Shown: positions 32,140 through 41,839 of the stretch, piece after piece
How the letters are laid out: each line of letters opens with the position of its first letter
How positions within the stretch are numbered: position 1 is the first letter of the stretch
Assembly: GCF_000340215.1 (NCBI RefSeq)
Contig: NW_006921549.1
Span: 690,001-754,000 of the forward strand
From: Pseudocercospora fijiensis CIRAD86
Taxonomy: Eukaryota > Ascomycota > Dothideomycetes > Mycosphaerellales > Mycosphaerellaceae
Length of the DNA stretch: 64,000 nucleotides
Direction of reading: 5' to 3'
Position numbers and translations under genes: made by a program
Notes under the pieces: generated by a model
What the model was told of the DNA's origin: nothing
What the model saw: only the letters and a program-made list of their open reading frames with translations
The model's database searches: none

Positions 32140-33610
32140 GCTTTGTCGAAGGCTTAAGGAATAGGGGGTTAATTATAGCCATTACGCTTATTATAACCGA
32201 GTAAATAATGTCGAGGCACTAAACATCCGAGTCGTATATACCTTCTCCGCTTTACGCTTAACTAATAAAGAGGCGGTTAAAGTACTAAAGATAGATAGAT
32301 TTAACATTAGCGAGCGGAGATATTAACGGATACGTTAAGAGCTTAAATTAAAGAAGGCATTATCGCGAGATAAATAGATAGAGGCGGAAGAGGAGATAGT
32401 AGAGGTCTTATAGGAAGAGCTCAAGAAGTCTTCGGTAGAGTCCTTCGGCCGACGGCACCTATATACCTATATTAGGTCTAAATACAATATTATTAGTAGA
32501 GATCGGCTATATCGTATAGCTTCCTTACTAAATCCTAAAGGGTTGCGAGTCCGCCGCGAGCGGGCGCGAGAGTACTATAGAGCGATTATTATACCCGGCC
32601 CTAGTTACGTAATATTAATAGATACTTATTATAAATTCGAGCATTAGGGGATATAGATCTACGTAGCGATTAATATTCACTCGCGTTACATTATCTAGAT
32701 CTATATAGGTATTACTAGCCGGATAGCTGTCTCTATACTAGCTTAATACCTTACAACGATCCGGAATAGTAGTATAATACTATAGATTATCCGATTAGAC
32801 TATAGGGTAGAGACGATTCTAGCCGCGGACGCTTACTATAAGACTCGCCTTACGACTCGTAGTAATCCGGAACAACCGCTAGCCTTCGAGGACTGCTTTA
32901 AATACGGTACGAGCAAGATAAACTAGCGGATTAAGGCATAGTAGCGTTAGCAAGCACCCGTACTAAATAGCTAGAGGGGCTATTTCTACGAGTTACTATA
33001 CGAGTTACTATACGATACTAGACTACTAGCGGATCGGATTGCCTTCCTTGCAATCTATATACTAATTATACGTTATAAAGTCCTCGAATTTGTTTACCTC
33101 TAGAATAGCTATCGTATCCGGAAGTAGGCTAATCGACTATACGTTGTACTAGGTATTCCGTATATTCTATACTATTATCTAGAGCTTAGCGGGCATTCTT
33201 ATTAAGGTATTCCTATACCTAACGGCGCACTTAATAATATAGAGCAAGACCTTTAAGGATTCGGTATATATTAGATTCTATAGTACTCGCTATAGACTCG
33301 CTAATAGACTCGCTACTTCCTAGATCTTAAAGCCTACCTGCCCGAGGCTACGCTTTCTTAGTGTTAGATAGCATTGTAGATTTATAGCTTCTCGTATCTA
33401 GTAAGTAGTAGCGAGAATAGCGATAATATAGAGCGCCTTTACCGCTCTGCCTACTTACTTCTTCGACGGCTAGCTAGGGAGCATATAGCTATAGGGTTAG
33501 AGCCGGAACTAATAGAGTTAGATAAGCTATTAGCAGCACGTAGTTAGTTAGCGGCGGCTCGGAATTAGGAAGCTAGGATAATTGAGTTTGCAAATAATAT
33601 ATACTAATCG
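32140..33610 (+). pseudogene. rve-type (retroviral integrase-like) DDE transposase, RIP-mutated
   Basis: Read through stops, one + frame gives an N-terminal helical region with a basic linker and RRHLYTYIRSKYNIISRDRL. The core follows: SYVILIDTYYKFEH (Asp codon at 32,621-32,623), YVAINIHSRYII(*)IYIGIT, IIRLDYRVETILAADAYY, then TSKIN(*)RIKA(*)(*)R, and a C-terminal region with NSYRIRK(*)ANR. The family carries Glu in the N-Q-R-I-E-A-W-W motif. Here the codon at 32,933-32,935 is AAG, explained by attgag to attaag, a TpG to TpA change, so the third catalytic residue is lost. All stops fall at expected Gln/Trp. Family assignment is from memory of the fungal rve group; a search would settle it. 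Confidence 0.65.
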
Positions 33611-33739
33611 GCGATCTACGAGCCGGCCGCGAGTATATAGCGAGTCGCTTTTTCTAGTTCGATTTTATCTATAACCTTCTTAAACCTCTACTATTTCTAC
33701 CTCTACCTCTATTTATCTAACAATGCCTACTAATCTAAC

Positions 33740-34840
33740 AATGCCTACTAATTAGGGCACCTATTACACTAAATTAGGCGTCGACTATGTAAAGATATAT
33801 AGTAAATACCGATTCTGTTTACAATGCGGCCTTCTTAATCCCGATCTACTAAGCGAGCAATTTGTTCGCGAGCAATTAGTAGCCGCCGCTACTACGAGTA
33901 GCTCCGCGAGTATAGTACGAGGCTTTAATACGTTCCCCTCTATACCTAAGGCGGCTAATGCTGCACGCAATACTGCTAGTTAGTACAAGCTAGCAACTCG
34001 AATACTAAATGCTAGATCTCGGAGCCTCTCGTAACGTCTACTAATACCTACTTTAGCTTTAGCTTTAGCTTTAGCTTTAGCTTTATCGGACCTTAAAGCA
34101 TAGATATACTATTGCCGCTATTTGATCTATACTTAGCATATACAAGTTAAGCTTACGAGTACAACTAAGACATAGTTCTATAGTAAACCTAACCTATATA
34201 CTACTATTACGGATGCCTAGTCTAACTAAGAATTCCTCGAAGCCGAGATGACTTTTATAGACTAGATTATCGACCGGATTAACGCCTACGAGCTACTAGA
34301 TAGTAGTATCGATCGGACCTAGGACTATTTTAACTACTTCCTCTATATAGACTTTAATAAAACAACTAATTAACTAGAGAAGCTAGCAAGTAAGGCGCTT
34401 CGATTACTTAGATAGGCTTTAACGGTCTATAAACTAGCAACAAAGTTATTATTAGTCTACGAGATTAAGCTCTATATCTAGACTAAGTAGGAGAAGCAGC
34501 AATAATAAAAGCGGAAACATCGGTTAAGTACTATTACTACGAGTACTAGTACGAGTAATATAGCGAGTTAGTAAAAGGTAGTTAATAGTATTAAGATTAA
34601 GAAAGAAAAGCTATAGACTAAGAAGGTTATCGATACGAATTAGCCGCCCGAGATAATTAACTTAAGTAGCGATGCTACCGCGAGTATACCGCGAGGTACG
34701 CCTATTCCGAAAGGGTCGAGCGAATCGAAGGATTAGCAACCTACTAATAGATAGGCTAATAGCGGCGGACAAGCTAATAGATAGGCTAATAGACAGGCTA
34801 ATAGCGGCGGATAGGCTAAGAACATAAAGCGTAGTTAACG
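33740..34840 (+). pseudogene. Second plus-strand frame of the TIR transposon, RIP-mutated
   Basis: Reads through stops as a protein starting TYYTKLGVDYVKIYSKYRFC, with a Cys-x2-Cys (FCLQCG) near its N-terminus. A Leu-Ala run is encoded by the tttagc repeat at 34,049-34,085, and a charged C-terminal half follows (LASKALRLL, KIKKEKL). A minisatellite (agataggctaatag units) lies at 34,745-34,815. No domain recognised; it could be a DNA-binding partner protein. Confidence 0.4.
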
Positions 34841-34959
34841 ATTAAAGAAGAAGAGATAGAATAGCAGACTCGTAGTAGACTCGCTATAGACTCGCTCCTT
34901 AAACATTATCTACTAGTAGCTCGCGATCGCTATTTAGCTATAGCTCCTTCTATATCGTA

Positions 34960-35690
34960 TATACATCCTTAGACTTAATAATAGCCTTATTCTTAAGCTA
35001 TTTAAACTACGAGAGGCAATATCCTTCTAACTTATCGAACCTAGCTTCTAATACCTTAATCTTTGCCTCTAGTTTAGTATTCTTTACCTCTACGGCCTCG
35101 ACTCGCGCCTATATCGCGGCTAGCTCGCTATTTCTATCGTCTTCTTTAACCTCTTCTATACTAGCCGTATAGCTAGACTTGCCCTTATACTTATAATAAG
35201 CGTAGATACGCTCGCCCTTAGTATTAAGTATACGATACTTAAAGTTATTAGAGCGTATATAGTAGTAGTATAGCGCTAGTATAAGCTTACTAGAGTCCGT
35301 TTCTATAATAATTCTAGCAGCCTTATATTTCTGTAGTCTATTTAATACCGCCTTCTTCTTATCCGGTATCGCTATCTAATCGAGTAGCTCTTACTATATC
35401 TGCGCGCTATAGTACTAGAAATCGTAGGTATTTGTAGTCGTAGGGCGTCGAAGTCTAGAGCGAGTTAGTAGCGAGTCTATAGCGATACGCCTCGCGACTT
35501 ACGATAAATATTCTCCTCCTCCTACTAGTAAGTGCGCTATTAAAGCTAAAGCTAAAGCTAATACTAATGCTGCTAAAGCTACGCTAAGAATGAGGTCGCG
35601 CGGAATACTAGTTATAGCGGCTACTACTATCGCTATCGCTGTCGGTATCGGTATCGATAGAAGAAGAACATTGCGAGGCAAGGCGCGGAA
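34960..35690 (-). pseudogene. Minus-strand coiled-coil frame of the TIR transposon, RIP-mutated
   Basis: Reading leftwards from the ATG at 35,681, the protein begins with a hydrophobic run (PIPTAIAIVVAAITSIPRDL, then VALAALVLALALALIAHLL). After a few stops it continues as KKKAVLNRLQKYKAARIIIE and RILNTKGERIYAYYKYKGK, and ends in a strong heptad-like coiled coil (RVEAVEVKNTKLEAKIKVLE). It lies opposite and downstream of the second plus-strand frame. Function unknown. Confidence 0.42.
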
Positions 35691-35795
35691 GTGTAGCGAG
35701 TCTGAGTAAGGTTTGTCGCGACAATAGGTATAGTAAGGTTGGTAAAGAAGGTACAGGAATAATAGGAAGCGACAATAGACTTAAGTGAAGCTAAG

Positions 35796-35820
35796 CCTCC
35801 ATTGACAATCTGGTATGTAT
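35796..35820 (-). repeat. Right terminal inverted repeat
   Basis: Perfect reverse complement of 31,896-31,920. Confidence 0.9.
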
Positions 35821-36119
35821 AGAGCTCCGTCGAATGATCGGCGTCGGCTCGGCATCAGCATCTGCAACACAGCCCGAGTATCGAACCTGCACTTCAGTGG
35901 CAATGTGATCTTTGCCAATACACCAACTGCACCAATTTTGCGCGTTGGTTGATCTCCCGCCAACAGACGACTTCAGCACTGCCGGCAAACACGTCCTCAA
36001 CCAGGCAACTGTTCCTCGGAGGCGAACCGCGTGAAACTCGCGAGCCGCTCAGCCAACAATTGCTACAACCATGCATCGAAAGAATCGAGCCGACCACATG
36101 AGCGAAACATATCATCCCA

Positions 36120-36418
36120 GCTGCACTGCACTATCCTGTCGTCACGACGAATAACAAAGCCGGCTCGGTATTCGAAGACGAACGAGCCAACAATCTTCGC
36201 GAAATCGCGCCGCGCCAATCTGGACGGAATAGGACCAGAACCAGAATTTGGCAGTCTCACTTGTCAAAAGACTACGACAAGCGCCTAGTCGCTGCAATCG
36301 AACAAGGTCTTTACCGAAAAAAGGAGCACATGGGACATGCTGCTATACAATCTTCTCGTCGACATATCAAGAACACCCGAGCAGCTTACTCTGAGAATCG
36401 CTGCATACGACTTCTCAA
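36120..36418 (+). CDS. Probable exon cut by the assembly gap
   Basis: A plus-strand frame reads VVTTNNKAGSVFEDERANN, then LREIAPRQSGR and HLSKDYDKRLVAAIEQGLYR, and runs into the N gap. The composition looks like real coding sequence. A second frame close to the gap also looks plausible (WDMLLYNLLVDISRTPEQL), so a splice or sequencing error may lie between. No family recognised. A stop lies upstream near 36,100, so an earlier exon is needed. Confidence 0.35.
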
Positions 36419-36518
36419 NNNNNNNNNNNNNNNNNNNNNNNNNNNNNNNNNNNNNNNNNNNNNNNNNNNNNNNNNNNNNNNNNNNNNNNNNNNNNNNNNN
36501 NNNNNNNNNNNNNNNNNN
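36419..36518. other. Assembly gap of 100 N
   Basis: Exactly 100 unknown bases, the common placeholder for a gap of unknown size. Reading frames across it are meaningless. Confidence 0.99.
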
Positions 36519-36574
36519 CGGGTAGAAAGGCACGAGGGACTGTTAAGATTAGAATTCTGCCATACTATACGCAA

Positions 36575-36795
36575 CTCCGATCTCGCTTTTGCAACGCTGA
36601 ATCAAGTCTCATTTCTCAGAAATCTCAACAGCTGCTACTGCTGCTGCTGCTTAAGAGAATGAAATCGTAGTTATAATTCCCTATTTTGCAACTCCTCTCT
36701 CTCCGCTTTAGCAACGCCGAATCAAACATCATGTCTCAGAAATCTCAGCAGCTGCTACTTAAGAGAATGGAATGAGTTATGATCACCCATTTTGT
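36575..36795. repeat. Local direct duplication with CTG expansion
   Basis: A block of about 95 bp (gcaacgc(t/c)gaatcaa...tctcagaaatctca(a/g)cagctgctac...ttaagagaatg) occurs at about 36,590-36,665 and 36,710-36,775, extending to a shared ccattttg/ctattttg end. The first copy has extra tgctgctgctgc. It lies right after the assembly gap. Confidence 0.85.
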
Positions 36796-36990
36796 ATATT
36801 CAGACCTGCCGAGAAGCAAGACGTAGGGAATTCACATACGAGCTTACAAGCGACGGGATACAGCCTAAGAAGAAGGCAGCGGCTGTTGCAGAGCAAGCCT
36901 ACGCACAACAACTACCTTCCATTCCTTACTTTACGATACACACAAAGCGGCGACAGCAACTACCTTGGCGCCATACCCTAGTTTCTTACA

Positions 36991-37017
36991 AGAAGAAGAA
37001 GAAGAAGAAGAAGAAAA
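36991..37017. repeat. (AAG)n microsatellite
   Basis: Nine tandem aag units. Confidence 0.9.
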
Positions 37018-37174
37018 TTAAAGAGAAATCCCAGAGAAGCATAGGAGAAGGCAAGCAAATCGTAAAGAAAACCAACCCTTTTCTCAGACCTCAAAACAGA
37101 CTACTTATGTCTGCATCTTATAGTATGTATGATACAACAGCGAGATCTCAATCATACGGTAGACACCAACTCAT

Positions 37175-37203
37175 CCATGCCATGCCATGCCATGCCATGC
37201 CAT
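37175..37203. repeat. (CATGC)n microsatellite
   Basis: Five tandem catgc/ccatg units just beyond the 3' end of the following minus-strand gene. Confidence 0.9.
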
Positions 37204-37252
37204 TCTTCACACCCAACGACGAAGAACAACGATCAATCAATTATGCACCCTC

Positions 37253-38386
37253 CTACTCTCCATCCCCATCCCCACCCTCTACGTCCTGATCCTCATCCTC
37301 CGGCAACGCCAAAGCATTGAACTTTCCATCAATGCGCCCCTCCATAAGCCACTGCTGCCACGCAACATAGTCCTTGGCCTCATCGAAATGAATCTTGCCA
37401 CCATTCCACTTCCAGCTCATATCGAGCAGGTCCTGTTCCATCGCACCCTCATCTTTCGTCGCGACACAAACGAATTTGGCGAAATTCTTGTAGGCGAGGG
37501 CTTGTGCGCGATCGGATTTCTTCTTGGTGGCGAGGGCCTGGGCGTCGGCGTTGGTGATGGTGGTTGTGCTGTTGCTGTAGCGTGCGGGAGCTGGGAGTAT
37601 GGGTTGTTGGCGGCCGAAGAGGGTGGGTGTAGCGTTGTTGTTTGCACGGTTGAAGTAGCCGGTTTGGATGAGATGGGAGATAACGAGACGGGCGAGGGAT
37701 GGAGGAGAAGTCTAGATGGATAGCATCGATGGTCATTTTCAAGCGCAAAAGGCGGAAGAGAAGAAGGAGGGTGGGAACGTACTGGTAAAGCATCCTCTGC
37801 GACAACCACGGCTTTCATCTTCCTCCCGGATTCGGCGTGCAGATCTTCGAGGAAGCCATTCCTGAACATGTTCATTTCCAGCCTGGCCTCGTCGACGACT
37901 TTGATCAGGGCTGTGGCCACGCGGACTGGGTCGTCTTTGATCAAACCTCCGGTCCCGCTGGCGGATAGCAAGGTTGAGATTTCGGTGGCGACGGATTGGA
38001 TGCAGGCTTTGGTAACGGTTTTGCTTTTAGGAAGATTCTTGCCAGCGAGTTTTTCGAGGAAAAGGTCCAGAAAGACTGGAAGAGATGGTAGTGCTTTTGC
38101 GCAGTAGGCGTATATAATGCCGTAGGTAATAATAGTCTTCTTGAGGTCCTTAGAGTAATGAATTGGTTTTCCTAGAGATGAGGATTAGACGAACAGGAAA
38201 CGACGAGGCATAGAAGGATATGCTAGAAGACGTAGTACCGGCTTTAAGCTTAGCAATAGTGCGACCTGCGAACGCGGTAATAAAGTCATTCATATCGGAG
38301 CTAGAGGAGGAGAAGGAGTTATCGTCCGAGTCGTAGCCGCTATACCCGTACCCTCGCGTAGACTTCGCCTTAGGTACGCGCGGCAT
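37253..38386 (-). CDS. Conserved-looking three-exon protein of unknown function, 331 aa
   Basis: Exons on the minus strand: 38386-38239, 38171-37783, 37711-37253. Introns are 67 bp (GTACTA...CTAG) and 71 bp (GTACGT...CTAG), and the joined frame is open for 331 codons. Residues 1-35 are Gly/Tyr/Ser/Asp-rich (YGYSGYDSDDNSFSSSSSD). The middle is a globular, mostly helical domain (TIITYGIIYAYCAKALPSLP, VFLDLFLEKLAGKNLP, ATALIKVVDEARLEMNMF). A polar linker (NRANNNATPTLFGRQQP) leads to a second conserved-looking region (DMSWKWNGGKIHFDEAKDYV) and an acidic tail (EDEDQDVEGGDGDGE). I do not recognise the family. Exon 1 and intron 1 show reduced CpA/TpG, as in the adjoining RIP DNA, yet no stop has arisen. 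Confidence 0.78.
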
Positions 38387-38399
38387 GTTAGTAAGCGAT

Positions 38400-39190
38400 A
38401 GTAGCCGAATCGACGTATCGGGAGGAAAAGAAAAAGGATATATAGAAAAGGGAAGGTACGAGAAGGAGGAAGGGTAGGTTAGGTTAGGCGAAGAAGGTAA
38501 GGATAGGAAGGACTAGCTTAAACGCGAACTAACCGCTCCGGCTCTAGATCTCTAGCAAACAAACAATTTAATTAAGAGAGGGCGTAAAGGGTAATATAGC
38601 GGCAGCTAGTCTTAGTCGCCGTTCTCTAGATCTCGGTAGGGTAGGGCATTATACGCGTTTCTATATCGGTACTAAGCCTACCGTCCGCTAACTTAAAGCT
38701 ATCCCGACCCCGATCCTAAGTTAAGAGTATAGCTAGAGAACGGCGGCTTTACGGCGTATCGTAGTAGGCTAATTACGTATTATTCCTCCTTCTCTAATCT
38801 ATTCGCTATACTTATATCCTTAATACGCTTAGCAAAATTTCCCTTATTTATACTTCCTCGCTTACGAGGTCTCGCTTTAAGCTTATCTAAAATTAAGATC
38901 GAGGATTTCTAACCTAGAGTATACGTAAGAGTAGCGCCGAGCTAGGCGTTTGTTTCGATTACCGTTTCGTAGAGGAGATTAAGTTCGTTATTACTAATTA
39001 TAGCAAGGCCGGCGATATAGTATAGGGTATAGAAGTCTAATAACATTCGGTAGAGGAAAAGAATAGAAGTAAGGTCGTAGTCGTAGACGTATTATATACG
39101 ACTATCTGCCTACGGTAAGGCTTAAATAGATAATGCGCCTTTCTTTTACTTTCCCCTACTAGCCTTCCCTTATCCTTTACTTACTTTTAG
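38400..39190. other. RIP-affected intergenic DNA
   Basis: Purine-rich first 120 bases (ggaagggtaggttaggttagg), then RIP-type sequence without a readable frame. It holds the inverted repeat at 38,614-38,748. Confidence 0.45.
38614..38748. repeat. Short inverted repeat pair
   Basis: Arms agtcgccgttctctag (38,614-38,629) and ctagagaacggcggct (38,733-38,748) match 15 of 16 as reverse complements, with a 103-bp spacer. It could be the remnant of a small MITE or a hairpin. Confidence 0.6.
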
Positions 39191-39199
39191 ATACCTACG

Positions 39200-39626
39200 A
39201 AGCCGTCGTCTTCCTCTGCCTTTTACTCGCCCTACCCCTTTTACGCCTCTTCTCGCGACCGCTATCTATACGTTAATTATATCTATTATACCTAGTCTTT
39301 TCCGACAGCTATCGCTTAAGCAAAGCGATACGCTAGTTAAGCGCGTTAACGTCGATAGTAGGAGTATCGCGGGTTCGCTTCTCGGAGGACTTACGTTTAG
39401 ACGAGACTTAATAACGATAGCTAGACGATAGATTATACGGGTAGCGAGTAGGAGTAGCGGCAGTCGCTTTGCGTTAGGAGACGAAGAGGGTATCTTAGTT
39501 AGACTATTTATCGGGGGAGTAATAATACGAAGAAGATATAGACTCCTAATCGGACGAGACTTCCTTAACAATAATTGTAGGCTTAGTAGATTAATTAGCT
39601 AGCTTACGATAACGAGGATAAGTAGC

Positions 39627-39661
<35 letters not shown>

Positions 39662-39990
39662 CAGTTAGCATTAGCGGCACTAGTTAATATATAGGTGCGG
39701 GATTCGAAGCGAATAACGGCGCGACATTGCTAGTAGTAGGCGTAGCTATAAAAGGATGCGGCAGAGGCAGAGATACGGGCATAGAGTTAATAGGCGCGCC
39801 GGAGCCGTCGAGGAGCGGGCAGAGGTCGAGAGTTAACTCGCTATACTACGACTCCTAGGCGACGGTAGTTCTATTAGCGTTAGTTCGGTTAGCTTCTTCG
39901 GCAGGCGTAGATCTTAGCGCGCGCTATCGCGGGAATAGTAATTAGTAGAAGATTATACTATGCTATAGCGTATACGAAACTAACCTCGAA
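39200..39990 (-). pseudogene. RIP-mutated Pro/Thr/Ser-rich gene of unknown function
   Basis: On the minus strand one frame reads through stops from about 39,990 as LDLCPLLDGSGAPINSMPVS, LPLPHPFIATPTTSNVAPLF. A poly-Thr run from the (TAC)n repeat follows, then KPTIIVKEVSSD and a basic end (SSKRKSSEKRTRDTPTIDVN; REKRRKRGRASKRQRK). The low-complexity, basic C-terminus suggests a nuclear protein. The 101-codon open frame at 39,266-39,571 is in a neighbouring frame and is likely a shadow. It is divergent from the gene starting near 40,560. Confidence 0.4.
39621..39663. repeat. (AGT)n microsatellite
   Basis: About fourteen agt units with a gca at each end; poly-Thr on the minus-strand frame. Confidence 0.92.
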
Positions 39991-40357
39991 AGCCGTATAC
40001 TATTATATATATACTAGCAGACTATCGTAGCGGACGCGTACCTTCTACGTTTTAAGCTAAACGTAATACTAGCTCTACGCGGTATCGTAGATGTCGTAGC
40101 GGATCTCCTCGACGTATACTATATAAGCATTCGCATTGTTAGCTAGTAGTGTCGCTATTGTCGGCCTCGAGACGGTACGGCTCTAGGTATACTCGCGCCT
40201 ATCCCGCTACTATATATAGCTTTCGCGAATAGGTCCGGCGGCGTCTATCTCTATCTCCTTTACCTTAACGTTTACTTTGCTTTGCCTAGCTATAGTGCAC
40301 TATAGCATAATATATACGTCGACGTCGAGCGTAAGGAAGGACAGAGAATGTCTCTAT

Positions 40358-40410
40358 TGCCTATCGCCTATCGCCTATCGCCTATCGCCTACCGCCTACC
40401 GCCTACTACT
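40358..40410. repeat. 7-bp minisatellite (CGCCTAT/C)
   Basis: Seven copies of cgccta(t/c) in tandem. Confidence 0.88.
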
Positions 40411-40559
40411 CGCTAGTCGCACCTCCGCTACCTATATCGGCGCTCCGACTAATATAACTTAGAAGTATAACTAAGTGCTAGTACTCTGTCTATATATACT
40501 TCCTTAGTAGACTACTACCCTTATTATTACTATAGACACCCTTTCTCGACTTAATGCCC

Positions 40560-41800
40560 TTCTTTAGGGCCTCCGCTATACTCTAGCCTACTTTAGCATT
40601 ACCTCCGAGACTATCTTTTCCGCCCGACTTACTCTAGATCCTACTACTATAAAACTCGTTAATACCGATCCCTACCTCTCTACCCGCGTTAACGTAGCGC
40701 TTAAAAACGGCGCTAAGGACAGGAATCGTAGTATAGCAAAGAGAAAGGCAGCTATAGATATCGTCGGTGCTCTCGAGTCTCTAGTTATAAAGAATAGTAA
40801 GGTCTATACCGGTAGCGACAAATTATCGGCGTCGAAGAAGAAGAAGAAGAAGAAGAAGAAGACGCGCGAATCCGTTAATTAGCCTACTAAGGCGAAGGCT
40901 TCGAGGAAGGTAAAGAAGTAGCTAGAGAGGGTAGAGTAGAGCTTAAGTAACGAGAGTCTTTAGAGTAATTAGAGTAATTAGAGTAATAAGAGTCTCTAGA
41001 GTAATAAGAGTAACGAGATAGATAATATAGAAGCTAAGGAGGAGTAGGACGAGCGGGAGTATAGCGAGATTAGTAGTAACGGCGATAACTCTACTACGTA
41101 TCGCGCTATGCTTCGTACTACTCTCGATACTACTCTACGCTAGATGCTATACCCGAGGAGGAGAAAGCGCTATATAAATAAAGATTTATATATAGAAGAG
41201 AGAAGGCGTAAGGATGCTCGTCGCGAATAGGTATTATTATTAACATCGTTATTAACACTATCGCGCCGAGACATAGCGATGCCGTATCTGTCTTAGCCCG
41301 AAATTGCTATAATATAAAGCTTTATAAAGAGGACGATAGGAAATAATAGCATATATCTCTAAGATATAGAGAGGTAGGTAGTATTTAAAGAAGCACTAAG
41401 AATAGTTACACTACGAAACGAAATACTAGAATCCCTAATAGACTTATAGAAGACTAATAGTATATTGCTAAGTTCTATACTGCTTATCGTCCTGCCTGTC
41501 CTAATTTACTATAATCTTAGTATACAATTCCTATATCGGCTACTTCTACGTAAAACTATCGCTAGACGCTACCGATAGGAGTAGTGCTATACCTATAGCG
41601 CGACTAGGTTGCCTATTAACCTAGGACCGGATACCTACGTATACGAATTAACTACCTTACTACCTTCGGCTACGCCGCTATAGTACTTACTACCTTGCGG
41701 AATACCGGTCTCTTAAGAGTTCCGTTACATTCTATCTTACCTAGCTGCTTCTATCCCCTTAGCTTCTTATTCTCCTTCTCCCTCTACCCTAAGATCTAAG
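40560..41800 (+). pseudogene. RIP-saturated 5' portion of a plus-strand gene
   Basis: One frame (frame 2) reads through stops: SITSETIFSARLTLDPTTIK, LVNTDPYLSTRVNVALKNGA, KDRNRSIAKRKAAIDIVGAL. A poly-Lys run from the gaa repeat (40,833-40,862) and a Ser/Asn repeat (SNESL(*)SN, about 40,940-41,020) follow, then RIVTLRNEILESLIDL and TYVYELTTLLPSATPL. It seems to belong with the better-preserved sequence from 41,840 onwards, joined by one or more introns. No family recognised. Confidence 0.42.
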
Positions 41801-41839
41801 ATTTTATATTACTATCTACTATAGCCGGGACTATAGACC

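Larger units (their letters stand above)
31899..35817. mobile_element. 3.9-kb DNA transposon with TIRs and rve-type DDE transposase, RIP-mutated
   Basis: Perfect 25-bp inverted repeats bound a RIP-saturated block, while the flanks are ordinary DNA. Inside are a plus-strand integrase-like gene, a second plus-strand frame and a minus-strand coiled-coil frame. The outermost 60-100 bp at each end keep CpA and TpG. The transposase belongs to the retroviral-integrase-like DDE group that is common in ascomycete genomes. A relation to Ginger-type transposons is possible but the TA target duplication (inferred) would not match the 4 bp expected there. Confidence 0.82.

Noticed and set aside
36261..36662. 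133-codon frame across the N gap
   Set aside because: It contains 34 unknown residues; the gap length is arbitrary, so the frame is not real evidence.
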